Both the position numbers and the translations under genes were made by a program. The notes under the pieces are model-generated. The model worked only from the letters and a program-made list of their open reading frames with translations, had not been told where the DNA came from and did no database searches. A DNA stretch of 64,000 nucleotides from an uncultured bacterium (lineage in GTDB: Bacteria; Verrucomicrobiota; Lentisphaeria; Victivallales; UBA1829), in contig CASFTV010000006.1 in the NCBI GenBank assembly GCA_949297765.1, positions 62,001 to 126,000 on the forward strand. The letters run 5' to 3'. Positions 51,556 to 59,823 of this stretch are shown in pieces. Every line of letters begins with the position of its first letter. Positions within the stretch are counted from its first letter, which is position 1.

Positions 51556-52516
51556 CGGGAACGGCGCGGATCAGGAGCAGTTTTTCCCGTTTTCTCCCGT
51601 TTTTCTCCTGTTCGAAGAGCGCCCGGTCCCCGGCATGCGGAGAGATCAGGCGGACCACCATCATCCAGCGCGGGGAGGCAGCCAGAAAGCCTTCGTAGCG
51701 GAACTCTTCCCGGACGGGGATGCCGTCCCGTTCTCCGACGGTGCGGATCTCGCTGACGGTCAGGCGGAACGAGTTTCCCGCGAGCGCACGGACGGAAGCG
51801 GATATTCCCTGGCGGTCCGACTGGAAATCGCCGCGGCCCCGGACCACCGGAATGCGGAAGGAGATCCCTTCCGGATGCGCGGCAAACGCCGTCACGGCAT
51901 CTTCCGGCGGAAGAGGATCCTCCAGAGCCGCAACCGGAATATTCTTCTTTTCGAGAAACCCTCTCAATTCCTCCGACGAAACGGAAAGCAGACGGCACTC
52001 CAGAAATTCCGGTTTGGCAACGGCCCCGTAGAACGGATAGAGCGTATCGAGCCGGAGAAGCGGAACGACCGCGCCCTCGCCCGGCATTGCGAAAAGACCT
52101 GTCGAAGCGGGTTTCGGGACCCGCAGAAGACGGCGCGACGACATGGTCACCGCGCTGTCGAAATCCTTTTCCGGCGCCCCGTTGAAAATCCCGCCTTCCG
52201 GCATCCGGTAGAAGGCCGCGTAATCAATCAGCGCGCTTTTGCGCGGGATATGGACCTCCGGAGTTGCGGAGGTTGAAAATCCGCAGAAGGCCGATCCGAA
52301 ACGATCATACAGACGGACCTCTGCACGACTTCCGGAAAGCACACTCATCAGGACCGTCATCACGCAGCGGGTGTCGGCATGGCGGATTGCCTTGTCGGGA
52401 TTGCGCTCCGCCGTTCCGGGAACGCGCATCAGATCCATCCGGAATGCGACAAACCCTTCCCGCGGAGCCGCACAGCAGCAGACAACCGTAAAAAAAAGAA
52501 GCAGCGGGAAACGCAT
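51512..52516 (-). CDS. Secreted protein of unknown function
   Basis: A 334-residue protein that I do not recognise. It begins with a short signal peptide (RFPLLLFFTVVCCCAAP); the cysteines near the cleavage region could also make it a lipoprotein. The rest is predicted mixed alpha/beta, with aromatic and Arg-rich stretches and no known motif. ATG 52516 shares a base with the stop of the upstream lipoprotein gene (TGATG). It is the last gene of the mcsA operon and overlaps the phosphoesterase gene tail to tail by 44 bp. Confidence 0.7.
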   Translation of the reverse strand: MRFPLLLFFTVVCCCAAPREGFVAFRMDLMRVPGTAERNPDKAIRHADTRCVMTVLMSVLSGSRAEVRLYDRFGSAFCGFSTSATPEVHIPRKSALIDYAAFYRMPEGGIFNGAPEKDFDSAVTMSSRRLLRVPKPASTGLFAMPGEGAVVPLLRLDTLYPFYGAVAKPEFLECRLLSVSSEELRGFLEKKNIPVAALEDPLPPEDAVTAFAAHPEGISFRIPVVRGRGDFQSDRQGISASVRALAGNSFRLTVSEIRTVGERDGIPVREEFRYEGFLAASPRWMMVVRLISPHAGDRALFEQEKNGRKREKLLLIRAVPVTGSAKDSSSASGV

Positions 52517-52935
52517 CAATCCTCAAGTCCGTATTGAGAAGGAGCGGCGGCACCGCCGCTCCGTTTTCCTGTCACCACGGTGATTTTCCAGTCGGAGGGA
52601 TTCTGCGATGTCAGCAGCGGCCCCTGGCAGAATGCCAGAAGATGCCGTTCCCGCGGAAGATCCCAGCTCATGTGCATCTTCCCTGTTTTCGGCGCGGTGT
52701 AGTGAATCCGGATGATCGGATCGGTCGATTCGATCACCTTTCGCTCGGCCGAAGTCAGTTTCAACCGTTTCGAGGAAAGGACAAATCCGCGGACATAGTC
52801 AATCAGCGCGAATTTTTCCTTGTCAACCAGCTTGTCCTCCGGTTTCGGATCGAACGACATGCGCGGAGAGGTGCATCCGGAAAACAGGCCCAGAAATACG
52901 ATTCCGGACATCAGGACAGCAGCAAAACGTTTCAT
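52516..52935 (-). CDS. Small lipoprotein of unknown function
   Basis: A 139-residue protein with a clear lipoprotein signal: MKRFAAVLMSGIVFLGLFSGC, where Cys 21 follows the lipobox LFSG (shown to 20 residues plus Cys). The mature part of about 118 residues has no motif I recognise; ADP of charged residues is balanced, and the C-terminus is Gly/Ala/Ser rich. ATG 52935 overlaps the 5'-nucleotidase stop by four bases, so the two are translated together and may work together in the envelope. Confidence 0.75.
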   Translation of the reverse strand: MKRFAAVLMSGIVFLGLFSGCTSPRMSFDPKPEDKLVDKEKFALIDYVRGFVLSSKRLKLTSAERKVIESTDPIIRIHYTAPKTGKMHMSWDLPRERHLLAFCQGPLLTSQNPSDWKITVVTGKRSGGAAAPSQYGLED

Positions 52936-54371
52936 CGGCAGTTTCTCCTCAAGTAATTTTCCAGCAAGAGACGGATCTTCAGTCCCGTATCGCGTCCGTT
53001 GACCTCCGGTCTGCGGGAGATCTCCCGCAGCACGGGAAAACGCATTCCTCCGCTCGACGCGATGAACGAATTGAATGCGACTGTTTTGCGTTCGTCCTCC
53101 TTCTCCCAGATCCGGCCGTCCGCCAGCACGAGCCGGCCGGCGTCGTCCAGACGCACTCCCGATACGAACTGCGGCATTGCGTTCGGTTTCCGGGAGTTAT
53201 GAGCTTTTCTCTGCTCTTCGATCACCGCCCGGCATTCCGACGGCGAAAGATCCATCAGCACCGCCGTGTTTTCGAACGGACAGAGATGGAAGACATCTTT
53301 TCTCGTATAGCGGCCGGCCGTTTTCGAGGCGCGGGCGAGGACTCCGTGGAAAACGATCGGCGCACCAGTTCCATCGGCCACCGCCCGGCAGAAGACCTGC
53401 GCCAGCTCTTCCGGACGTTTCCAGCTCAGCGCGGGTCCGTTCTCACAGACCTTTGCATTCAGATTTGAATGCAGATCGGCCAGACGTCGCTTCAGCTCAC
53501 CGGAAAGATCCGCTTCCGGTGCGGAAGGCGGAAACGCCACATAGGAGGAACTCAGCGAGAGACGTTTCCGCCGGGTCCGGTCATAGACGATTTCCGCCTT
53601 TGCGTATCCCCCCGCGTGTTTTCCCCCCTGAAGATACCAGCTTTTCCCGAGCGGCAACCCGGCGACCGGTTCATGAGTATGACCGCCGAAAATCAGATCA
53701 ATCTGCGGGTAGCGCCGTGCAAGATCCGCCATCTGCCATTTCGGTTGAAAACGGCTGGACTGGAAACGGCCCGCATGAACCGCCAGAACGATCAGATGCG
53801 GTTTTGCCCGCATAATCTCCGGAAAAATGCGTTCAAGGGCGGGAATCGTTTCTCCGACCGTCACGCCGGTCGCCTCCGGGCGCCAGCTCCAGGTGGCGAT
53901 AAATTCCGATGTGATGCCGATCACCGCCACTTTCAATCCCGCCCGTTCATACAGTTTCCATGCGGGAACGGGAGCGTTTCCCCGCAGAAGAAGATTTCCG
54001 CAGAGCAGATCCCCTTTGAACATCTTTCCCCGGGCAAGCAGAGTCCCGATTCCGTATTCGAAATCATGGTTTCCGGGAACCCAGACATCGTATCCGGCGG
54101 AATTGAGAAGATCAAGAACGGTTTTTCCCTGGTCGATCTGCACTTCCGCCGATCCCTGAATCAGATCGCCGCAGTCGATCACGAGAGTGTTCTCCCTTCC
54201 GGCGGCCCGGACCTCGTCCGACACGGCGCACACCAGTTTCAGCAGATTCGGCCGGTTTTCCGGAGAGAAGATATGACCATGGATATCGGTGGTCCCGATC
54301 ACGGTCAGCTTCTCCGCGGCGGCAAGCAGCAGAACGGCAAAGGTCAGCCAAAGGAACAGCAATCGTTTCAT
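52932..54371 (-). CDS. Periplasmic 5'-nucleotidase/UshA-like metallophosphatase
   Basis: A 479-residue exported enzyme with a signal peptide (KRLLFLWLTFAVLLLAAA). The N-terminal metallophosphatase domain has GTTDIHGHIF, VIDCGDLIQGS, VPGNHDFEYG, LAVHAGRF and FGGHTHEPVAG. The C-terminal 5_nucleotid_C domain supplies substrate contacts (KDVFHLCPFENT, NSFIASSGG). It should release phosphate from nucleotides in the periplasm. ATG 54371 overlaps the histidine kinase stop (ATGA). Other members of the family hydrolyse UDP-sugars or cyclic nucleotides. Confidence 0.88.
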   Translation of the reverse strand: MKRLLFLWLTFAVLLLAAAEKLTVIGTTDIHGHIFSPENRPNLLKLVCAVSDEVRAAGRENTLVIDCGDLIQGSAEVQIDQGKTVLDLLNSAGYDVWVPGNHDFEYGIGTLLARGKMFKGDLLCGNLLLRGNAPVPAWKLYERAGLKVAVIGITSEFIATWSWRPEATGVTVGETIPALERIFPEIMRAKPHLIVLAVHAGRFQSSRFQPKWQMADLARRYPQIDLIFGGHTHEPVAGLPLGKSWYLQGGKHAGGYAKAEIVYDRTRRKRLSLSSSYVAFPPSAPEADLSGELKRRLADLHSNLNAKVCENGPALSWKRPEELAQVFCRAVADGTGAPIVFHGVLARASKTAGRYTRKDVFHLCPFENTAVLMDLSPSECRAVIEEQRKAHNSRKPNAMPQFVSGVRLDDAGRLVLADGRIWEKEDERKTVAFNSFIASSGGMRFPVLREISRRPEVNGRDTGLKIRLLLENYLRRNCR

Positions 54372-56275
54372 CCGCACTCTCCCTGTTTGGAAAGAACGGG
54401 AAGGACAAGGGTGAAGGAGGCGCCCGATTCGATCCGGTCATACTGGATCCATCCGCCATGTTCCCGCGAGACGCCGTAGGACATGGAAAGCCCCATTCCG
54501 GTTCCCTTCCCGGTCGGTTTGGTGGTAAAGAAGGGTTCGAAAATCTGTTCGACGATGGATTCATCCACGCCGGGACCGGAATCCTCGATGCAGATGCAGC
54601 AGAAGGGTCCGGAGGAACGGATATCGGCAGGCGGACGCGGAGAAACCCCCATCCGGGAGCAGAGTCCGGTGCGGATGCGCAGAAGCCGGGTTCCCTCCGG
54701 AAGAGACTCCATCGCGTCCCGCGCATTGATCATCAGATTGAGAACCGCCTGCTGAAGCTGAGTCCGGTCGCCTTCCACGCGGATGGATTCGTCCGGAATG
54801 TCCAGCACGGTCTGAATCCCGGTCTGAGTGTTGGGGAGAAAGAGGTTGTACGCGCCGTCGATAATGCTTTTGAGCAGGAGTTCCTCCACCTGCCGCTTTC
54901 CTTTCCGGGCGTAGCCGAGAAGCTGGCTGGTCAGTTTTCCCGCCTGTTCGGCGATTGCGTCGATTTTTTTCAGATGAGGCAGGCTCTCCTCGGTCACTTC
55001 GCCCATGTAGATAAGATCCAGGTGACCGTGGATCGCGTGGATGTGATTGTTGAAATCGTGAGCAATTCCGCCGGCGAGACGGCCGATCGCCTCCAGCCGC
55101 TGCCGGTGAGCGCTCTCCGTGCGGAGGAGTTCGCGCTCTTTCGCGAGGCGCTCCCGTTCCGTGATGTCGCGTCCGATGAACACCAGAGCGGGTGTTCCGT
55201 CCACCGTGATCCGGCTCATGGAAAGCTCCAGTTCACGGGAGGAGTCGGGAAGGGCCAGATGCATCACGCTCTCGCCGCCGCTCATCAGACGGGAAAGCGT
55301 GTCGGGTCCGAGCAGGAAATCATCCAGATTGCAGCCGATCAGATCGAACATGGTCTTGGCGGAAAGCAGCTCCTGCGCCGCCTTGTTGGCATCCACAATG
55401 ATTCCATTCGAATCGGTCACCAGGATCATATCCGACGCATTCTGGATAATCGTCCGATACCGCTGTTCCGACTCCAGAAGGTTCTGTTCCAGAAGTTTGG
55501 TTTTGCCGTAGCTGCCGAAAAACGCCAGGACAATATCAAGCGCTCGGCGGGAATCGCCGGGAATCTCCTTGTCGATCCGGGAAAGGTACAACGCCGCGAT
55601 CACCGAAATCCAGACCGAAAGCAGAATGCGCGGCACATACTCCGCATTGAGAATCGCCATTTTCTGCGGATCGCCCCAGTAGAGAACCGCCACAAACACA
55701 AAACTGTCCAGCAGCTGCCCGAGCAGGATCGCGCCGATTGTGCAGACCGTCAGCCGGCAGCCGTAGTTCTTCATTTTCTGGAAGATCACGGGAATCAGGA
55801 AAAGGTCGAGCGTCAGGGAGACCAGCGAAGCGCCCATGTTTTTCGTCGTATTGCCCAGCAGCTTGGAAAGATAGTCCGCCAGATGCCCCTGCGACATGGT
55901 GAATCCGCCCCAGTCCGACTGCAGCTTTGTAATCCAGCTCAGATACGCGAAGATCCCGAATGTCGCCATCGCCGCGATAATCAGGCGCTGGGCGGCGAGC
56001 GTGCCGTCGGCGATATAGATCACCAGCAGGATCGCCAGCAGCGGCAGAAGAAGAATGGAGGTGGAAATGCTCAGTTCAAATCCCGAATTGCTCAGGATCA
56101 TGCGCAGCCCCGCCGCCCCCGCGATGTTCATCACCACCACCAGCGCGCCGAGAAACATGTACAGGGGCGCAGAACCGATCAGGCGCTTCAAACCGTGCAG
56201 AATCAGCAGGCCGACAAACACAAACGTCGATTCCAGCAGGGCAAGTCCGACGGTGTAAAGGGCCTCGACGCTCAT
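54368..56275 (-). CDS. Histidine kinase with VUT/queuosine-transporter-like membrane sensor
   Basis: A 635-residue kinase. Residues 1-235 form about seven membrane helices. The segment NMGASLVSLTLDLFLIPVIF...GQLLDSFVFVAVLYWG looks like the VUT/YhhQ (queuosine precursor) transporter family. A PAS domain (about 268-385) follows. The dimerisation domain has GGIAHDFNNH with phospho-acceptor H406, and the ATPase domain has N box NLMINARDAM (513-522), DSGPGVDESI, FEPFFTT and GKGTGMGLSM. No response regulator gene adjoins. It sits ten bases after mcsB and overlaps the 5'-nucleotidase start. The VUT assignment is by eye and needs a profile search. Confidence 0.8.
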   Translation of the reverse strand: MSVEALYTVGLALLESTFVFVGLLILHGLKRLIGSAPLYMFLGALVVVMNIAGAAGLRMILSNSGFELSISTSILLLPLLAILLVIYIADGTLAAQRLIIAAMATFGIFAYLSWITKLQSDWGGFTMSQGHLADYLSKLLGNTTKNMGASLVSLTLDLFLIPVIFQKMKNYGCRLTVCTIGAILLGQLLDSFVFVAVLYWGDPQKMAILNAEYVPRILLSVWISVIAALYLSRIDKEIPGDSRRALDIVLAFFGSYGKTKLLEQNLLESEQRYRTIIQNASDMILVTDSNGIIVDANKAAQELLSAKTMFDLIGCNLDDFLLGPDTLSRLMSGGESVMHLALPDSSRELELSMSRITVDGTPALVFIGRDITERERLAKERELLRTESAHRQRLEAIGRLAGGIAHDFNNHIHAIHGHLDLIYMGEVTEESLPHLKKIDAIAEQAGKLTSQLLGYARKGKRQVEELLLKSIIDGAYNLFLPNTQTGIQTVLDIPDESIRVEGDRTQLQQAVLNLMINARDAMESLPEGTRLLRIRTGLCSRMGVSPRPPADIRSSGPFCCICIEDSGPGVDESIVEQIFEPFFTTKPTGKGTGMGLSMSYGVSREHGGWIQYDRIESGASFTLVLPVLSKQGECG

Positions 56276-56284
56276 TCCGTTTCC

Positions 56285-57355
56285 TCACACCTGTCCCCGT
56301 TTGGCCTTCAGCGTCTCGCGGATCAGCGTTGCGCGTGCGGTATCGCGTTCCTCCTGGGAAAGCTCTCTGTGTTCCGCAATCTGCAGATGCGAAGGCTGAA
56401 CGTTCAGGAACAGTTCGTTCACCGTATGGATGTCCACCGAAGAGAACATCTTCATATCCACGCCGAGGCGGAGTGCCGAAAGGGAATTCAGCGCCTCCTC
56501 GCTGGAGATCATGTATCCGTGGCGCAGAATGCCGTAGGCGCGGCCCACCTGATTCAGGAGAAAGCTCTGCTTCTGATCCAGCAGGGCCTGCCGCGACTGC
56601 TTCTCGTGAATGATGATCTGCTTGACAATCGAGGAAATTCTCTCAAGAATCTGCACTTCGCTTTCTCCGAGCGTACTCTGGTTGGAGATCTGGAAGAGGT
56701 TCCCGAAGTTTTCCGATCCCTCGCCGTAAAATCCCCGGACCGCCAGTCCGAGTTTTCCGAGCGCCTGCTTGACTGCGGCGATCTGTCCGGCCATCACCAG
56801 TCCGGGAAGATGCAGCATGACCGACGCCCGCATTCCCGTCCCGAGATTCGAGGGACACGATGTGAGAAATCCGAGCCGCGAATCAAACGCATAGGGAATT
56901 CTTCCCGAAAGGACATCGTCAAAACGATTGATTCTCGTCCAGACCGATTCCAGCTGGAAGCCCGGACTGAGCGCCTGAATGCGGAGATGATCCTCCTCAT
57001 TGATCATCACAGCGAGCGATTCATCGCGGTCGGCGAGGAGGGCGGAAGCCGGATTCGGATGGAGCATGTCGCAGCTGATCAGCCGCCGTTCCAGCAGCAG
57101 ACGTTTTTCGACATCGCCGAGTGCGGGCAGATCGAACTCCATCGGTTCCACCAGCACCTCGGAGGAAAGGATTGCCTGCTCCGCAAGATCGCGGACCTGC
57201 CGGAGGGCATCCTGGTTTCCCGCGATCGGGAACGGGGTGGAGCTGAAGTTGCGGGCCAGACGGATTCGCGTGCTGATGGCGATGTCGTCATCAGGACCGC
57301 TGTCCGCCAGCCAGCTCAGCGGGTGTTTGAGCAGATCTTCCGGAGAGGTTTTCAT
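56285..57355 (-). CDS. mcsB: Protein arginine kinase McsB
   Basis: A 356-residue phosphagen-kinase-like enzyme that phosphorylates arginines on proteins and marks them for ClpCP. The nucleotide-binding region has ISTRIRLARNF, the catalytic loop is TSCPSNLGTGMRASV with the active Cys, and MINEEDHLRIQAL carries the catalytic Glu pair. The C-terminal part has GILRHGYMISSEEALNSLS. It overlaps its activator gene mcsA by four bases, the same pairing as in Firmicutes. ctsR and clpC, the usual partners there, are not in the window. Confidence 0.93.
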   Translation of the reverse strand: MKTSPEDLLKHPLSWLADSGPDDDIAISTRIRLARNFSSTPFPIAGNQDALRQVRDLAEQAILSSEVLVEPMEFDLPALGDVEKRLLLERRLISCDMLHPNPASALLADRDESLAVMINEEDHLRIQALSPGFQLESVWTRINRFDDVLSGRIPYAFDSRLGFLTSCPSNLGTGMRASVMLHLPGLVMAGQIAAVKQALGKLGLAVRGFYGEGSENFGNLFQISNQSTLGESEVQILERISSIVKQIIIHEKQSRQALLDQKQSFLLNQVGRAYGILRHGYMISSEEALNSLSALRLGVDMKMFSSVDIHTVNELFLNVQPSHLQIAEHRELSQEERDTARATLIRETLKAKRGQV

Positions 57356-57906
57356 TTGCCGTCTCCTCCGGAAAGCTGTTCCTTGAGTTCGCTGATTTTA
57401 TCGCGGAGAATGGCGGCGCGTTCGAACTCCTCGCTGGAGACGGCGAGATTGAGTGCGTTCTGCAGTTTTTCCAGTTCCTTCCGGAGGACCGCGAAATTCG
57501 GGGACTTTCCGGGAAGCGATCCGGAAAACGCCGCCGGGATTTTCCCGGTGTGTGTTGTTCCGCGATGCATAGCGCCGATGGCGCTTTTGAGGGTATCGTA
57601 AAACGCCTGATAGCAGTCGGGACAGCCGAGGCGCCCCGTCTTCCGGAAACTGGCATAGTCCCATCCGCAGGCGGCGCAGAAAATTCCGGAGTGTTCCGGA
57701 TCGGGTTTCGGCTGGGCGTTTTCCGGATTGAGCTGATTGGTGATATTGTAAATTACCTCCGCAAGATTCAGAGCCTGGAACGAAGAGTCCTCCTGGGCTT
57801 TTTTCTGAGCGCAGCTCTGGCAGAGATGGAGAGTCTTCTTCTCGCTCCCGGCGATCTCCTGAATATGGATGGTGGCCGGATTCTTTTTGCAGATGTCGCA
57901 CAACAT
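57352..57906 (-). CDS. mcsA: McsA, zinc-binding activator of McsB with UVR domain
   Basis: A 184-residue protein with two zinc modules of four cysteines: C3/C6 with C29/C32, and C77/C80 with C95/C98 (CAACGWDY, GCPDCYQAF). A C-terminal UvrB/UvrC motif (about 138-178) contains LRKELEKLQNALNLAVSSEE and FERAAILRDKISELKE. McsA binds and activates McsB and stress-related metal sensing is known for it. It is the first gene of a six-gene minus-strand unit driven from 57933-57961. Confidence 0.93.
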   Translation of the reverse strand: MLCDICKKNPATIHIQEIAGSEKKTLHLCQSCAQKKAQEDSSFQALNLAEVIYNITNQLNPENAQPKPDPEHSGIFCAACGWDYASFRKTGRLGCPDCYQAFYDTLKSAIGAMHRGTTHTGKIPAAFSGSLPGKSPNFAVLRKELEKLQNALNLAVSSEEFERAAILRDKISELKEQLSGGDGK

Positions 57907-57932
57907 GATGTACCTCGTTTCGTTACCGGGTC

Positions 57933-57961
57933 AAAATAGCACGGAGGATTCCACTTTTCAA
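57933..57961 (-). promoter_or_regulatory. Promoter of the mcsA operon
   Basis: On the minus strand TTGAAA (57961-57956), 17 bp, TATTTT (57938-57933), 27 bp before the mcsA start. No CtsR-type heptad repeat (GGTCAAA-like tandem) was found, although GGTCAAA itself occurs once on the plus strand at 57929. Confidence 0.6.
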
Positions 57962-58082
57962 GAAGTCTCCCCGGAAAATCGTTCAAAACTTCAGCGGCTT
58001 GTCCTTTGCGGGAGCGGATCGCTTCTCCGCGGAAAAATTCCGGAGGAAGCGTATTTTTCGAATCCGGGAGAGGAAAAGGAAA

Positions 58083-58110
58083 TTGAAAAAAGCGGAAGAA
58101 GTGCTATTGT
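58083..58110 (+). promoter_or_regulatory. Promoter of the phosphohexomutase gene
   Basis: TTGAAA (58083-58088), 16 bp, TATTGT (58105-58110), 30 bp before ATG 58140. Its location rules out the longer frame starting at 57999. Confidence 0.6.
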
Positions 58111-58139
58111 ATCCGGATAAACCGGAAAGGAGCCAGGAT

Positions 58140-59465
58140 ATGTCAGGAATCTTCAAAGCATATGACATCCGCGGGATTTATCCCGAACAGTTGAATGAAG
58201 AGGTTGCGGAGAAAATCGGCAGAGCGTTTGTCGAATTTCTCGGAGCCCGGAAAATCGTGATCGGACGGGATATGCGCCCCCACTCCGAACCGCTGTTCAA
58301 AGCTCTTTCCAAAGGGATCCTGGAACAGGGATGCGACGTGATTGATCTGGGACTCTGCTCCACGCCGATGACCTATCACGCCAACGGATTCCTGAAGGCC
58401 GACGGCAGCATCATGATCACCGCCTCCCATAACACGAAGGAATGGAACGGCTTCAAGCTCTGCCGCAAAGACGACGTCCCCATCAGCGGAGCAACCGGAA
58501 TCGCCGATATCCAGAAGCTCGTGGAAGAGAACCGCTTCAAGGCCGTGGAAAAACCGGGGACCCTCTCCTCCTTCAACATCGCGGACGAATACGGGAAATT
58601 CCTGCGCTCGTTCGCAAAGATGGACCGCAAGCTGAAAATCGTCGTCGACTACGCCAACGCAATGGGATCGTATGAAATCGCCGGGATCAAAGATCTCTTC
58701 GACATCATCCCGATGTACGAGGAACTCGACGGCAACTTCCCGAACCACGAAGCCAATCCGCTTCATACCGAGACCCTGGATGCGATCCGCGCAAAGGTCC
58801 GGGAAACGGGCGCGGAATTCGGAGCCGCCTTCGACGGGGATGCCGACCGCTGCGGATTCGTCGATGACAAGGGTGAGATCATCCCGATGGACATCTTCAC
58901 CGCCCTGATTGCGCAGGATATCCTCAGCGACAAGGGAAACGGAACGGCAACCATTCTCTACGATCTGCGCAGCAGCTGGTCGGTCAAGGAGTGCATCCGG
59001 GAACACGGAGGCCGTCCGCTGATGTCGCGCGTCGGGCATGCGTTCATCAAGCAGCAGATGCGGGAGAACAACGCCGTGTTCGCCGGCGAGCTTTCCGGAC
59101 ATTACTACTTTGCGGAAAACTTTGTCGCGGAGTCGCAGGGACTGGCGCTGATCAAGCTGGCGAATCTTGTCTGCAAGACCGGGAAAAAGGTCAGCGAGCT
59201 TGTCCGTCCGCTGAAAAAATATTTCTCCAGCGGCGAGATCAACTCCAAGGTGGCGGATACGAAACCGATTCTGGAAGCCATCCGTAAAAAATATTCCGAC
59301 GGCCATCAGTTTGAACTCGACGGAATTTCGACGGAATATTCCGACTGGTGGTTCAATGTCCGCTCGTCGAACACGGAACCGCTGCTCCGCCTGATTGTCG
59401 AAGCGAAGGACAAGGCCACGATGGAAGCCAAACGGGATGAACTTCTGCGCCTCATCCGCGGCTGA
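58140..59465 (+). CDS. manB: Phosphomannomutase/phosphoglucomutase
   Basis: A 441-residue alpha-D-phosphohexomutase. The phosphoserine loop is MITASHNTKEWNGFK, the metal loop is FDGDADRCGF, the sugar-binding loop is FAGELSGHYYF, and the phosphate-binding loop is RSSNTEPLLRL. The opening FKAYDIRGIYPEQLNEE is typical of the AlgC/ManB group that handles both mannose and glucose phosphates. It supplies mannose 1-phosphate or glucose 1-phosphate for envelope glycans and glycogen. AAAGGAG precedes ATG 58140. Single-gene unit. Confidence 0.93.
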   Translation: MSGIFKAYDIRGIYPEQLNEEVAEKIGRAFVEFLGARKIVIGRDMRPHSEPLFKALSKGILEQGCDVIDLGLCSTPMTYHANGFLKADGSIMITASHNTKEWNGFKLCRKDDVPISGATGIADIQKLVEENRFKAVEKPGTLSSFNIADEYGKFLRSFAKMDRKLKIVVDYANAMGSYEIAGIKDLFDIIPMYEELDGNFPNHEANPLHTETLDAIRAKVRETGAEFGAAFDGDADRCGFVDDKGEIIPMDIFTALIAQDILSDKGNGTATILYDLRSSWSVKECIREHGGRPLMSRVGHAFIKQQMRENNAVFAGELSGHYYFAENFVAESQGLALIKLANLVCKTGKKVSELVRPLKKYFSSGEINSKVADTKPILEAIRKKYSDGHQFELDGISTEYSDWWFNVRSSNTEPLLRLIVEAKDKATMEAKRDELLRLIRG

Positions 59466-59482
59466 CCGGCAGACAGGAAAAC

Positions 59483-59519
59483 TCCGGCGGACGGATCGGG
59501 AATCCCGCTCCGCCCCGGA
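59483..59519 (+). terminator. Possible terminator after the phosphohexomutase gene
   Basis: TCCGGCGGA and TCCGCCCCGGA can pair across an inner GGG/CCC helix. The nearest T run is about 30 bp further on, so this is weak. Confidence 0.3.
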
Positions 59520-59561
59520 CCCCTGCAAACGACAAAAGAACATTTTTTTCGGAACGGACGG

Positions 59562-59589
59562 TTGAAAAATCGCCGAATGCGTGTATATT
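59562..59589 (+). promoter_or_regulatory. Promoter of the 35-residue basic protein gene
   Basis: TTGAAA (59562-59567), 16 bp, TATATT (59584-59589), 43 bp before the ATG at 59633. Confidence 0.7.
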
Positions 59590-59632
59590 GATCGGGATCA
59601 GGGAAAGTCATATCAAGACGAAGGAGTTTCAA

Positions 59633-59740
59633 ATGGGACAGCAATACAATAAGGTTCAGAAACGCGCGCGCCGCAAACGCTACAACGAAAGACTCAAAGC
59701 AAGAGTCAAGGCCGCGATCAAGGCCGCGAAAAAGAAGTAA
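59633..59740 (+). CDS. 35-residue, highly basic small protein
   Basis: A short gene that is easy to miss. ATG 59633 has AAGGAG six bases upstream, and the gene has its own promoter and a near-perfect terminator. The peptide starts MGQQYNKVQKRARRKRYNER and ends in KKK; 15 of 35 residues are Lys or Arg. It should form an amphipathic helix and bind RNA or DNA. From memory, similar short MGQ-x-YNK basic proteins occur in other PVC bacteria without a known function. A small ribosome-associated protein is the most natural guess, not shown here. Confidence 0.75.
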   Translation: MGQQYNKVQKRARRKRYNERLKARVKAAIKAAKKK

Positions 59741-59744
59741 CCAT

Positions 59745-59775
59745 GAAAAGGCGGGAAATTCCCGCCTTTTTCATA
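59745..59775 (+). terminator. Terminator of the small basic protein gene
   Basis: AAAAGGCGGG (59746-59755) and CCCGCCTTTT (59761-59770) form a perfect ten-base stem with a five-base loop, running into TTTTT. It begins five bases past the stop codon. Confidence 0.9.
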
Positions 59776-59823
59776 TTGACGCCGAACAGTAAACTGCAAA
59801 TTCAAACTTTAGGACGTTTTTCC

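Noticed and set aside
54458-57601. Plus-strand open frame of 1,047 codons
   Set aside because: Antisense to the histidine kinase, mcsB and mcsA, which all have clear motifs. Composition is typical of a shadow frame.
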